Shown piece after piece: positions 26,001 to 41,000 of a DNA stretch of 57,219 bases. The stretch is from Euglena gracilis (taxonomy: Eukaryota > Euglenozoa > Euglenophyceae > Euglenales > Euglenaceae). The DNA lies in assembly GCA_900893395.1 (NCBI GenBank), contig CAAHFI010461000.1, positions 1-57,219 on the forward strand. Direction: 5' to 3'. Within the stretch, counting starts at the first letter, position 1, and every line of letters starts with the position of its first letter. Below the pieces are notes generated by a model, which worked only from the letters and a program-made list of their open reading frames with translations, was not told the origin of the DNA and made no database searches. The translations under genes were made by a program, and so were the position numbers.

Positions 26001-29000
26001 TAGTTATGGGCACGATCGGTTTCCTGGTTTTGGTCAAAATGCACCTATTTCACCAGCCTTTGGAACAGGGGTATTTTTAACCCCTGTTTTCACAGTTTTT
26101 GGGTCTTGGCCGGCCTGTCCAGCGTTAGACCGACAGGAGAAGTTCTTGCTGCATGTATTTCACACCCTTAGAGCACAACTGTCACGGTGGTCATGAGCAT
26201 GTACACACTTTTTCCATAGTTATGGGCACGATCGGTTTCCTGGTTTTGGTCAAAATGCACCTATTTCACCAGCCTTTGGAACAGGGGTATTTTTAACCCC
26301 TGTTTTCACAGTTTTTGGGTCTTGGCCGGCCTGTCCAGCGTTAGACCGACAGGAGAAGTTCTTGCTGCATGTATTTCACACCCTTAGAGCACAACTGTCA
26401 CGGTGGTCATGAGCATGTACACACTTTTTCCATAGTTATGGGCACGATCGGTTTCCTGGTTTTGGTCAAAATGCACCTATTTCACCAGCCTTTGGAACAG
26501 GGGTATTTTTAACCCCTGTTTTCACAGTTTTTGGGTCTTGGCCGGCCTGTCCAGCGTTAGACCGACAGGAGAAGTTCTTGCTGCATGTATTTCACACCCT
26601 TAGAGCACAACTGTCACGGTGGTCATGAGCATGTACACACTTTTTCCATAGTTATGGGCACGATCGGTTTCCTGGTTTTGGTCAAAATGCACCTATTTCA
26701 CCAGCCTTTGGAACAGGGGTATTTTTAACCCCTGTTTTCACAGTTTTTGGGTCTTGGCCGGCCTGTCCAGCGTTAGACCGACAGGAGAAGTTCTTGCTGC
26801 ATGTATTTCACACCCTTAGAGCACAACTGTCACGGTGGTCATGAGCATGTACACACTTTTTCCATAGTTATGGGCACGATCGGTTTCCTGGTTTTGGTCA
26901 AAATGCACCTATTTCACCAGCCTTTGGAACAGGGGTATTTTTAACCCCTGTTTTCACAGTTTTTGGGTCTTGGCCGGCCTGTCCAGCGTTAGACCGACAG
27001 GAGAAGTTCTTGCTGCATGTATTTCACACCCTTAGAGCACAACTGTCACGGTGGTCATGAGCATGTACACACTTTTTCCATAGTTATGGGCACGATCGGT
27101 TTCCTGGTTTTGGTCAAAATGCACCTATTTCACCAGCCTTTGGAACAGGGGTATTTTTAACCCCTGTTTTCACAGTTTTTGGGTCTTGGCCGGCCTGTCC
27201 AGCGTTAGACCGACAGGAGAAGTTCTTGCTGCATGTATTTCACACCCTTAGAGCACAACTGTCACGGTGGTCATGAGCATGTACACACTTTTTCCATAGT
27301 TATGGGCACGATCGGTTTCCTGGTTTTGGTCAAAATGCACCTATTTCACCAGCCTTTGGAACAGGGGTATTTTTAACCCCTGTTTTCACAGTTTTTGGGT
27401 CTTGGCCGGCCTGTCCAGCGTTAGACCGACAGGAGAAGTTCTTGCTGCATGTATTTCACACCCTTAGAGCACAACTGTCACGGTGGTCATGAGCATGTAC
27501 ACACTTTTTCCATAGTTATGGGCACGATCGGTTTCCTGGTTTTGGTCAAAATGCACCTATTTCACCAGCCTTTGGAACAGGGGTATTTTTAACCCCTGTT
27601 TTCACAGTTTTTGGGTCTTGGCCGGCCTGTCCAGCGTTAGACCGACAGGAGAAGTTCTTGCTGCATGTATTTCACACCCTTAGAGCACAACTGTCACGGT
27701 GGTCATGAGCATGTACACACTTTTTCCATAGTTATGGGCACGATCGGTTTCCTGGTTTTGGTCAAAATGCACCTATTTCACCAGCCTTTGGAACAGGGGT
27801 ATTTTTAACCCCTGTTTTCACAGTTTTTGGGTCTTGGCCGGCCTGTCCAGCGTTAGACCGACAGGAGAAGTTCTTGCTGCATGTATTTCACACCCTTAGA
27901 GCACAACTGTCACGGTGGTCATGAGCATGTACACACTTTTTCCATAGTTATGGGCACGATCGGTTTCCTGGTTTTGGTCAAAATGCACCTATTTCACCAG
28001 CCTTTGGAACAGGGGTATTTTTAACCCCTGTTTTCACAGTTTTTGGGTCTTGGCCGGCCTGTCCAGCGTTAGACCGACAGGAGAAGTTCTTGCTGCATGT
28101 ATTTCACACCCTTAGAGCACAACTGTCACGGTGGTCATGAGCATGTACACACTTTTTCCATAGTTATGGGCACGATCGGTTTCCTGGTTTTGGTCAAAAT
28201 GCACCTATTTCACCAGCCTTTGGAACAGGGGTATTTTTAACCCCTGTTTTCACAGTTTTTGGGTCTTGGCCGGCCTGTCCAGCGTTAGACCGACAGGAGA
28301 AGTTCTTGCTGCATGTATTTCACACCCTTAGAGCACAACTGTCACGGTGGTCATGAGCATGTACACACTTTTTCCATAGTTATGGGCACGATCGGTTTCC
28401 TGGTTTTGGTCAAAATGCACCTATTTCACCAGCCTTTGGAACAGGGGTATTTTTAACCCCTGTTTTCACAGTTTTTGGGTCTTGGCCGGCCTGTCCAGCG
28501 TTAGACCGACAGGAGAAGTTCTTGCTGCATGTATTTCACACCCTTAGAGCACAACTGTCACGGTGGTCATGAGCATGTACACACTTTTTCCATAGTTATG
28601 GGCACGATCGGTTTCCTGGTTTTGGTCAAAATGCACCTATTTCACCAGCCTTTGGAACAGGGGTATTTTTAACCCCTGTTTTCACAGTTTTTGGGTCTTG
28701 GCCGGCCTGTCCAGCGTTAGACCGACAGGAGAAGTTCTTGCTGCATGTATTTCACACCCTTAGAGCACAACTGTCACGGTGGTCATGAGCATGTACACAC
28801 TTTTTCCATAGTTATGGGCACGATCGGTTTCCTGGTTTTGGTCAAAATGCACCTATTTCACCAGCCTTTGGAACAGGGGTATTTTTAACCCCTGTTTTCA
28901 CAGTTTTTGGGTCTTGGCCGGCCTGTCCAGCGTTAGACCGACAGGAGAAGTTCTTGCTGCATGTATTTCACACCCTTAGAGCACAACTGTCACGGTGGTC

Positions 29001-32000
29001 ATGAGCATGTACACACTTTTTCCATAGTTATGGGCACGATCGGTTTCCTGGTTTTGGTCAAAATGCACCTATTTCACCAGCCTTTGGAACAGGGGTATTT
29101 TTAACCCCTGTTTTCACAGTTTTTGGGTCTTGGCCGGCCTGTCCAGCGTTAGACCGACAGGAGAAGTTCTTGCTGCATGTATTTCACACCCTTAGAGCAC
29201 AACTGTCACGGTGGTCATGAGCATGTACACACTTTTTCCATAGTTATGGGCACGATCGGTTTCCTGGTTTTGGTCAAAATGCACCTATTTCACCAGCCTT
29301 TGGAACAGGGGTATTTTTAACCCCTGTTTTCACAGTTTTTGGGTCTTGGCCGGCCTGTCCAGCGTTAGACCGACAGGAGAAGTTCTTGCTGCATGTATTT
29401 CACACCCTTAGAGCACAACTGTCACGGTGGTCATGAGCATGTACACACTTTTTCCATAGTTATGGGCACGATCGGTTTCCTGGTTTTGGTCAAAATGCAC
29501 CTATTTCACCAGCCTTTGGAACAGGGGTATTTTTAACCCCTGTTTTCACAGTTTTTGGGTCTTGGCCGGCCTGTCCAGCGTTAGACCGACAGGAGAAGTT
29601 CTTGCTGCATGTATTTCACACCCTTAGAGCACAACTGTCACGGTGGTCATGAGCATGTACACACTTTTTCCATAGTTATGGGCACGATCGGTTTCCTGGT
29701 TTTGGTCAAAATGCACCTATTTCACCAGCCTTTGGAACAGGGGTATTTTTAACCCCTGTTTTCACAGTTTTTGGGTCTTGGCCGGCCTGTCCAGCGTTAG
29801 ACCGACAGGAGAAGTTCTTGCTGCATGTATTTCACACCCTTAGAGCACAACTGTCACGGTGGTCATGAGCATGTACACACTTTTTCCATAGTTATGGGCA
29901 CGATCGGTTTCCTGGTTTTGGTCAAAATGCACCTATTTCACCAGCCTTTGGAACAGGGGTATTTTTAACCCCTGTTTTCACAGTTTTTGGGTCTTGGCCG
30001 GCCTGTCCAGCGTTAGACCGACAGGAGAAGTTCTTGCTGCATGTATTTCACACCCTTAGAGCACAACTGTCACGGTGGTCATGAGCATGTACACACTTTT
30101 TCCATAGTTATGGGCACGATCGGTTTCCTGGTTTTGGTCAAAATGCACCTATTTCACCAGCCTTTGGAACAGGGGTATTTTTAACCCCTGTTTTCACAGT
30201 TTTTGGGTCTTGGCCGGCCTGTCCAGCGTTAGACCGACAGGAGAAGTTCTTGCTGCATGTATTTCACACCCTTAGAGCACAACTGTCACGGTGGTCATGA
30301 GCATGTACACACTTTTTCCATAGTTATGGGCACGATCGGTTTCCTGGTTTTGGTCAAAATGCACCTATTTCACCAGCCTTTGGAACAGGGGTATTTTTAA
30401 CCCCTGTTTTCACAGTTTTTGGGTCTTGGCCGGCCTGTCCAGCGTTAGACCGACAGGAGAAGTTCTTGCTGCATGTATTTCACACCCTTAGAGCACAACT
30501 GTCACGGTGGTCATGAGCATGTACACACTTTTTCCATAGTTATGGGCACGATCGGTTTCCTGGTTTTGGTCAAAATGCACCTATTTCACCAGCCTTTGGA
30601 ACAGGGGTATTTTTAACCCCTGTTTTCACAGTTTTTGGGTCTTGGCCGGCCTGTCCAGCGTTAGACCGACAGGAGAAGTTCTTGCTGCATGTATTTCACA
30701 CCCTTAGAGCACAACTGTCACGGTGGTCATGAGCATGTACACACTTTTTCCATAGTTATGGGCACGATCGGTTTCCTGGTTTTGGTCAAAATGCACCTAT
30801 TTCACCAGCCTTTGGAACAGGGGTATTTTTAACCCCTGTTTTCACAGTTTTTGGGTCTTGGCCGGCCTGTCCAGCGTTAGACCGACAGGAGAAGTTCTTG
30901 CTGCATGTATTTCACACCCTTAGAGCACAACTGTCACGGTGGTCATGAGCATGTACACACTTTTTCCATAGTTATGGGCACGATCGGTTTCCTGGTTTTG
31001 GTCAAAATGCACCTATTTCACCAGCCTTTGGAACAGGGGTATTTTTAACCCCTGTTTTCACAGTTTTTGGGTCTTGGCCGGCCTGTCCAGCGTTAGACCG
31101 ACAGGAGAAGTTCTTGCTGCATGTATTTCACACCCTTAGAGCACAACTGTCACGGTGGTCATGAGCATGTACACACTTTTTCCATAGTTATGGGCACGAT
31201 CGGTTTCCTGGTTTTGGTCAAAATGCACCTATTTCACCAGCCTTTGGAACAGGGGTATTTTTAACCCCTGTTTTCACAGTTTTTGGGTCTTGGCCGGCCT
31301 GTCCAGCGTTAGACCGACAGGAGAAGTTCTTGCTGCATGTATTTCACACCCTTAGAGCACAACTGTCACGGTGGTCATGAGCATGTACACACTTTTTCCA
31401 TAGTTATGGGCACGATCGGTTTCCTGGTTTTGGTCAAAATGCACCTATTTCACCAGCCTTTGGAACAGGGGTATTTTTAACCCCTGTTTTCACAGTTTTT
31501 GGGTCTTGGCCGGCCTGTCCAGCGTTAGACCGACAGGAGAAGTTCTTGCTGCATGTATTTCACACCCTTAGAGCACAACTGTCACGGTGGTCATGAGCAT
31601 GTACACACTTTTTCCATAGTTATGGGCACGATCGGTTTCCTGGTTTTGGTCAAAATGCACCTATTTCACCAGCCTTTGGAACAGGGGTATTTTTAACCCC
31701 TGTTTTCACAGTTTTTGGGTCTTGGCCGGCCTGTCCAGCGTTAGACCGACAGGAGAAGTTCTTGCTGCATGTATTTCACACCCTTAGAGCACAACTGTCA
31801 CGGTGGTCATGAGCATGTACACACTTTTTCCATAGTTATGGGCACGATCGGTTTCCTGGTTTTGGTCAAAATGCACCTATTTCACCAGCCTTTGGAACAG
31901 GGGTATTTTTAACCCCTGTTTTCACAGTTTTTGGGTCTTGGCCGGCCTGTCCAGCGTTAGACCGACAGGAGAAGTTCTTGCTGCATGTATTTCACACCCT

Positions 32001-35000
32001 TAGAGCACAACTGTCACGGTGGTCATGAGCATGTACACACTTTTTCCATAGTTATGGGCACGATCGGTTTCCTGGTTTTGGTCAAAATGCACCTATTTCA
32101 CCAGCCTTTGGAACAGGGGTATTTTTAACCCCTGTTTTCACAGTTTTTGGGTCTTGGCCGGCCTGTCCAGCGTTAGACCGACAGGAGAAGTTCTTGCTGC
32201 ATGTATTTCACACCCTTAGAGCACAACTGTCACGGTGGTCATGAGCATGTACACACTTTTTCCATAGTTATGGGCACGATCGGTTTCCTGGTTTTGGTCA
32301 AAATGCACCTATTTCACCAGCCTTTGGAACAGGGGTATTTTTAACCCCTGTTTTCACAGTTTTTGGGTCTTGGCCGGCCTGTCCAGCGTTAGACCGACAG
32401 GAGAAGTTCTTGCTGCATGTATTTCACACCCTTAGAGCACAACTGTCACGGTGGTCATGAGCATGTACACACTTTTTCCATAGTTATGGGCACGATCGGT
32501 TTCCTGGTTTTGGTCAAAATGCACCTATTTCACCAGCCTTTGGAACAGGGGTATTTTTAACCCCTGTTTTCACAGTTTTTGGGTCTTGGCCGGCCTGTCC
32601 AGCGTTAGACCGACAGGAGAAGTTCTTGCTGCATGTATTTCACACCCTTAGAGCACAACTGTCACGGTGGTCATGAGCATGTACACACTTTTTCCATAGT
32701 TATGGGCACGATCGGTTTCCTGGTTTTGGTCAAAATGCACCTATTTCACCAGCCTTTGGAACAGGGGTATTTTTAACCCCTGTTTTCACAGTTTTTGGGT
32801 CTTGGCCGGCCTGTCCAGCGTTAGACCGACAGGAGAAGTTCTTGCTGCATGTATTTCACACCCTTAGAGCACAACTGTCACGGTGGTCATGAGCATGTAC
32901 ACACTTTTTCCATAGTTATGGGCACGATCGGTTTCCTGGTTTTGGTCAAAATGCACCTATTTCACCAGCCTTTGGAACAGGGGTATTTTTAACCCCTGTT
33001 TTCACAGTTTTTGGGTCTTGGCCGGCCTGTCCAGCGTTAGACCGACAGGAGAAGTTCTTGCTGCATGTATTTCACACCCTTAGAGCACAACTGTCACGGT
33101 GGTCATGAGCATGTACACACTTTTTCCATAGTTATGGGCACGATCGGTTTCCTGGTTTTGGTCAAAATGCACCTATTTCACCAGCCTTTGGAACAGGGGT
33201 ATTTTTAACCCCTGTTTTCACAGTTTTTGGGTCTTGGCCGGCCTGTCCAGCGTTAGACCGACAGGAGAAGTTCTTGCTGCATGTATTTCACACCCTTAGA
33301 GCACAACTGTCACGGTGGTCATGAGCATGTACACACTTTTTCCATAGTTATGGGCACGATCGGTTTCCTGGTTTTGGTCAAAATGCACCTATTTCACCAG
33401 CCTTTGGAACAGGGGTATTTTTAACCCCTGTTTTCACAGTTTTTGGGTCTTGGCCGGCCTGTCCAGCGTTAGACCGACAGGAGAAGTTCTTGCTGCATGT
33501 ATTTCACACCCTTAGAGCACAACTGTCACGGTGGTCATGAGCATGTACACACTTTTTCCATAGTTATGGGCACGATCGGTTTCCTGGTTTTGGTCAAAAT
33601 GCACCTATTTCACCAGCCTTTGGAACAGGGGTATTTTTAACCCCTGTTTTCACAGTTTTTGGGTCTTGGCCGGCCTGTCCAGCGTTAGACCGACAGGAGA
33701 AGTTCTTGCTGCATGTATTTCACACCCTTAGAGCACAACTGTCACGGTGGTCATGAGCATGTACACACTTTTTCCATAGTTATGGGCACGATCGGTTTCC
33801 TGGTTTTGGTCAAAATGCACCTATTTCACCAGCCTTTGGAACAGGGGTATTTTTAACCCCTGTTTTCACAGTTTTTGGGTCTTGGCCGGCCTGTCCAGCG
33901 TTAGACCGACAGGAGAAGTTCTTGCTGCATGTATTTCACACCCTTAGAGCACAACTGTCACGGTGGTCATGAGCATGTACACACTTTTTCCATAGTTATG
34001 GGCACGATCGGTTTCCTGGTTTTGGTCAAAATGCACCTATTTCACCAGCCTTTGGAACAGGGGTATTTTTAACCCCTGTTTTCACAGTTTTTGGGTCTTG
34101 GCCGGCCTGTCCAGCGTTAGACCGACAGGAGAAGTTCTTGCTGCATGTATTTCACACCCTTAGAGCACAACTGTCACGGTGGTCATGAGCATGTACACAC
34201 TTTTTCCATAGTTATGGGCACGATCGGTTTCCTGGTTTTGGTCAAAATGCACCTATTTCACCAGCCTTTGGAACAGGGGTATTTTTAACCCCTGTTTTCA
34301 CAGTTTTTGGGTCTTGGCCGGCCTGTCCAGCGTTAGACCGACAGGAGAAGTTCTTGCTGCATGTATTTCACACCCTTAGAGCACAACTGTCACGGTGGTC
34401 ATGAGCATGTACACACTTTTTCCATAGTTATGGGCACGATCGGTTTCCTGGTTTTGGTCAAAATGCACCTATTTCACCAGCCTTTGGAACAGGGGTATTT
34501 TTAACCCCTGTTTTCACAGTTTTTGGGTCTTGGCCGGCCTGTCCAGCGTTAGACCGACAGGAGAAGTTCTTGCTGCATGTATTTCACACCCTTAGAGCAC
34601 AACTGTCACGGTGGTCATGAGCATGTACACACTTTTTCCATAGTTATGGGCACGATCGGTTTCCTGGTTTTGGTCAAAATGCACCTATTTCACCAGCCTT
34701 TGGAACAGGGGTATTTTTAACCCCTGTTTTCACAGTTTTTGGGTCTTGGCCGGCCTGTCCAGCGTTAGACCGACAGGAGAAGTTCTTGCTGCATGTATTT
34801 CACACCCTTAGAGCACAACTGTCACGGTGGTCATGAGCATGTACACACTTTTTCCATAGTTATGGGCACGATCGGTTTCCTGGTTTTGGTCAAAATGCAC
34901 CTATTTCACCAGCCTTTGGAACAGGGGTATTTTTAACCCCTGTTTTCACAGTTTTTGGGTCTTGGCCGGCCTGTCCAGCGTTAGACCGACAGGAGAAGTT

Positions 35001-38000
35001 CTTGCTGCATGTATTTCACACCCTTAGAGCACAACTGTCACGGTGGTCATGAGCATGTACACACTTTTTCCATAGTTATGGGCACGATCGGTTTCCTGGT
35101 TTTGGTCAAAATGCACCTATTTCACCAGCCTTTGGAACAGGGGTATTTTTAACCCCTGTTTTCACAGTTTTTGGGTCTTGGCCGGCCTGTCCAGCGTTAG
35201 ACCGACAGGAGAAGTTCTTGCTGCATGTATTTCACACCCTTAGAGCACAACTGTCACGGTGGTCATGAGCATGTACACACTTTTTCCATAGTTATGGGCA
35301 CGATCGGTTTCCTGGTTTTGGTCAAAATGCACCTATTTCACCAGCCTTTGGAACAGGGGTATTTTTAACCCCTGTTTTCACAGTTTTTGGGTCTTGGCCG
35401 GCCTGTCCAGCGTTAGACCGACAGGAGAAGTTCTTGCTGCATGTATTTCACACCCTTAGAGCACAACTGTCACGGTGGTCATGAGCATGTACACACTTTT
35501 TCCATAGTTATGGGCACGATCGGTTTCCTGGTTTTGGTCAAAATGCACCTATTTCACCAGCCTTTGGAACAGGGGTATTTTTAACCCCTGTTTTCACAGT
35601 TTTTGGGTCTTGGCCGGCCTGTCCAGCGTTAGACCGACAGGAGAAGTTCTTGCTGCATGTATTTCACACCCTTAGAGCACAACTGTCACGGTGGTCATGA
35701 GCATGTACACACTTTTTCCATAGTTATGGGCACGATCGGTTTCCTGGTTTTGGTCAAAATGCACCTATTTCACCAGCCTTTGGAACAGGGGTATTTTTAA
35801 CCCCTGTTTTCACAGTTTTTGGGTCTTGGCCGGCCTGTCCAGCGTTAGACCGACAGGAGAAGTTCTTGCTGCATGTATTTCACACCCTTAGAGCACAACT
35901 GTCACGGTGGTCATGAGCATGTACACACTTTTTCCATAGTTATGGGCACGATCGGTTTCCTGGTTTTGGTCAAAATGCACCTATTTCACCAGCCTTTGGA
36001 ACAGGGGTATTTTTAACCCCTGTTTTCACAGTTTTTGGGTCTTGGCCGGCCTGTCCAGCGTTAGACCGACAGGAGAAGTTCTTGCTGCATGTATTTCACA
36101 CCCTTAGAGCACAACTGTCACGGTGGTCATGAGCATGTACACACTTTTTCCATAGTTATGGGCACGATCGGTTTCCTGGTTTTGGTCAAAATGCACCTAT
36201 TTCACCAGCCTTTGGAACAGGGGTATTTTTAACCCCTGTTTTCACAGTTTTTGGGTCTTGGCCGGCCTGTCCAGCGTTAGACCGACAGGAGAAGTTCTTG
36301 CTGCATGTATTTCACACCCTTAGAGCACAACTGTCACGGTGGTCATGAGCATGTACACACTTTTTCCATAGTTATGGGCACGATCGGTTTCCTGGTTTTG
36401 GTCAAAATGCACCTATTTCACCAGCCTTTGGAACAGGGGTATTTTTAACCCCTGTTTTCACAGTTTTTGGGTCTTGGCCGGCCTGTCCAGCGTTAGACCG
36501 ACAGGAGAAGTTCTTGCTGCATGTATTTCACACCCTTAGAGCACAACTGTCACGGTGGTCATGAGCATGTACACACTTTTTCCATAGTTATGGGCACGAT
36601 CGGTTTCCTGGTTTTGGTCAAAATGCACCTATTTCACCAGCCTTTGGAACAGGGGTATTTTTAACCCCTGTTTTCACAGTTTTTGGGTCTTGGCCGGCCT
36701 GTCCAGCGTTAGACCGACAGGAGAAGTTCTTGCTGCATGTATTTCACACCCTTAGAGCACAACTGTCACGGTGGTCATGAGCATGTACACACTTTTTCCA
36801 TAGTTATGGGCACGATCGGTTTCCTGGTTTTGGTCAAAATGCACCTATTTCACCAGCCTTTGGAACAGGGGTATTTTTAACCCCTGTTTTCACAGTTTTT
36901 GGGTCTTGGCCGGCCTGTCCAGCGTTAGACCGACAGGAGAAGTTCTTGCTGCATGTATTTCACACCCTTAGAGCACAACTGTCACGGTGGTCATGAGCAT
37001 GTACACACTTTTTCCATAGTTATGGGCACGATCGGTTTCCTGGTTTTGGTCAAAATGCACCTATTTCACCAGCCTTTGGAACAGGGGTATTTTTAACCCC
37101 TGTTTTCACAGTTTTTGGGTCTTGGCCGGCCTGTCCAGCGTTAGACCGACAGGAGAAGTTCTTGCTGCATGTATTTCACACCCTTAGAGCACAACTGTCA
37201 CGGTGGTCATGAGCATGTACACACTTTTTCCATAGTTATGGGCACGATCGGTTTCCTGGTTTTGGTCAAAATGCACCTATTTCACCAGCCTTTGGAACAG
37301 GGGTATTTTTAACCCCTGTTTTCACAGTTTTTGGGTCTTGGCCGGCCTGTCCAGCGTTAGACCGACAGGAGAAGTTCTTGCTGCATGTATTTCACACCCT
37401 TAGAGCACAACTGTCACGGTGGTCATGAGCATGTACACACTTTTTCCATAGTTATGGGCACGATCGGTTTCCTGGTTTTGGTCAAAATGCACCTATTTCA
37501 CCAGCCTTTGGAACAGGGGTATTTTTAACCCCTGTTTTCACAGTTTTTGGGTCTTGGCCGGCCTGTCCAGCGTTAGACCGACAGGAGAAGTTCTTGCTGC
37601 ATGTATTTCACACCCTTAGAGCACAACTGTCACGGTGGTCATGAGCATGTACACACTTTTTCCATAGTTATGGGCACGATCGGTTTCCTGGTTTTGGTCA
37701 AAATGCACCTATTTCACCAGCCTTTGGAACAGGGGTATTTTTAACCCCTGTTTTCACAGTTTTTGGGTCTTGGCCGGCCTGTCCAGCGTTAGACCGACAG
37801 GAGAAGTTCTTGCTGCATGTATTTCACACCCTTAGAGCACAACTGTCACGGTGGTCATGAGCATGTACACACTTTTTCCATAGTTATGGGCACGATCGGT
37901 TTCCTGGTTTTGGTCAAAATGCACCTATTTCACCAGCCTTTGGAACAGGGGTATTTTTAACCCCTGTTTTCACAGTTTTTGGGTCTTGGCCGGCCTGTCC

Positions 38001-41000
38001 AGCGTTAGACCGACAGGAGAAGTTCTTGCTGCATGTATTTCACACCCTTAGAGCACAACTGTCACGGTGGTCATGAGCATGTACACACTTTTTCCATAGT
38101 TATGGGCACGATCGGTTTCCTGGTTTTGGTCAAAATGCACCTATTTCACCAGCCTTTGGAACAGGGGTATTTTTAACCCCTGTTTTCACAGTTTTTGGGT
38201 CTTGGCCGGCCTGTCCAGCGTTAGACCGACAGGAGAAGTTCTTGCTGCATGTATTTCACACCCTTAGAGCACAACTGTCACGGTGGTCATGAGCATGTAC
38301 ACACTTTTTCCATAGTTATGGGCACGATCGGTTTCCTGGTTTTGGTCAAAATGCACCTATTTCACCAGCCTTTGGAACAGGGGTATTTTTAACCCCTGTT
38401 TTCACAGTTTTTGGGTCTTGGCCGGCCTGTCCAGCGTTAGACCGACAGGAGAAGTTCTTGCTGCATGTATTTCACACCCTTAGAGCACAACTGTCACGGT
38501 GGTCATGAGCATGTACACACTTTTTCCATAGTTATGGGCACGATCGGTTTCCTGGTTTTGGTCAAAATGCACCTATTTCACCAGCCTTTGGAACAGGGGT
38601 ATTTTTAACCCCTGTTTTCACAGTTTTTGGGTCTTGGCCGGCCTGTCCAGCGTTAGACCGACAGGAGAAGTTCTTGCTGCATGTATTTCACACCCTTAGA
38701 GCACAACTGTCACGGTGGTCATGAGCATGTACACACTTTTTCCATAGTTATGGGCACGATCGGTTTCCTGGTTTTGGTCAAAATGCACCTATTTCACCAG
38801 CCTTTGGAACAGGGGTATTTTTAACCCCTGTTTTCACAGTTTTTGGGTCTTGGCCGGCCTGTCCAGCGTTAGACCGACAGGAGAAGTTCTTGCTGCATGT
38901 ATTTCACACCCTTAGAGCACAACTGTCACGGTGGTCATGAGCATGTACACACTTTTTCCATAGTTATGGGCACGATCGGTTTCCTGGTTTTGGTCAAAAT
39001 GCACCTATTTCACCAGCCTTTGGAACAGGGGTATTTTTAACCCCTGTTTTCACAGTTTTTGGGTCTTGGCCGGCCTGTCCAGCGTTAGACCGACAGGAGA
39101 AGTTCTTGCTGCATGTATTTCACACCCTTAGAGCACAACTGTCACGGTGGTCATGAGCATGTACACACTTTTTCCATAGTTATGGGCACGATCGGTTTCC
39201 TGGTTTTGGTCAAAATGCACCTATTTCACCAGCCTTTGGAACAGGGGTATTTTTAACCCCTGTTTTCACAGTTTTTGGGTCTTGGCCGGCCTGTCCAGCG
39301 TTAGACCGACAGGAGAAGTTCTTGCTGCATGTATTTCACACCCTTAGAGCACAACTGTCACGGTGGTCATGAGCATGTACACACTTTTTCCATAGTTATG
39401 GGCACGATCGGTTTCCTGGTTTTGGTCAAAATGCACCTATTTCACCAGCCTTTGGAACAGGGGTATTTTTAACCCCTGTTTTCACAGTTTTTGGGTCTTG
39501 GCCGGCCTGTCCAGCGTTAGACCGACAGGAGAAGTTCTTGCTGCATGTATTTCACACCCTTAGAGCACAACTGTCACGGTGGTCATGAGCATGTACACAC
39601 TTTTTCCATAGTTATGGGCACGATCGGTTTCCTGGTTTTGGTCAAAATGCACCTATTTCACCAGCCTTTGGAACAGGGGTATTTTTAACCCCTGTTTTCA
39701 CAGTTTTTGGGTCTTGGCCGGCCTGTCCAGCGTTAGACCGACAGGAGAAGTTCTTGCTGCATGTATTTCACACCCTTAGAGCACAACTGTCACGGTGGTC
39801 ATGAGCATGTACACACTTTTTCCATAGTTATGGGCACGATCGGTTTCCTGGTTTTGGTCAAAATGCACCTATTTCACCAGCCTTTGGAACAGGGGTATTT
39901 TTAACCCCTGTTTTCACAGTTTTTGGGTCTTGGCCGGCCTGTCCAGCGTTAGACCGACAGGAGAAGTTCTTGCTGCATGTATTTCACACCCTTAGAGCAC
40001 AACTGTCACGGTGGTCATGAGCATGTACACACTTTTTCCATAGTTATGGGCACGATCGGTTTCCTGGTTTTGGTCAAAATGCACCTATTTCACCAGCCTT
40101 TGGAACAGGGGTATTTTTAACCCCTGTTTTCACAGTTTTTGGGTCTTGGCCGGCCTGTCCAGCGTTAGACCGACAGGAGAAGTTCTTGCTGCATGTATTT
40201 CACACCCTTAGAGCACAACTGTCACGGTGGTCATGAGCATGTACACACTTTTTCCATAGTTATGGGCACGATCGGTTTCCTGGTTTTGGTCAAAATGCAC
40301 CTATTTCACCAGCCTTTGGAACAGGGGTATTTTTAACCCCTGTTTTCACAGTTTTTGGGTCTTGGCCGGCCTGTCCAGCGTTAGACCGACAGGAGAAGTT
40401 CTTGCTGCATGTATTTCACACCCTTAGAGCACAACTGTCACGGTGGTCATGAGCATGTACACACTTTTTCCATAGTTATGGGCACGATCGGTTTCCTGGT
40501 TTTGGTCAAAATGCACCTATTTCACCAGCCTTTGGAACAGGGGTATTTTTAACCCCTGTTTTCACAGTTTTTGGGTCTTGGCCGGCCTGTCCAGCGTTAG
40601 ACCGACAGGAGAAGTTCTTGCTGCATGTATTTCACACCCTTAGAGCACAACTGTCACGGTGGTCATGAGCATGTACACACTTTTTCCATAGTTATGGGCA
40701 CGATCGGTTTCCTGGTTTTGGTCAAAATGCACCTATTTCACCAGCCTTTGGAACAGGGGTATTTTTAACCCCTGTTTTCACAGTTTTTGGGTCTTGGCCG
40801 GCCTGTCCAGCGTTAGACCGACAGGAGAAGTTCTTGCTGCATGTATTTCACACCCTTAGAGCACAACTGTCACGGTGGTCATGAGCATGTACACACTTTT
40901 TCCATAGTTATGGGCACGATCGGTTTCCTGGTTTTGGTCAAAATGCACCTATTTCACCAGCCTTTGGAACAGGGGTATTTTTAACCCCTGTTTTCACAGT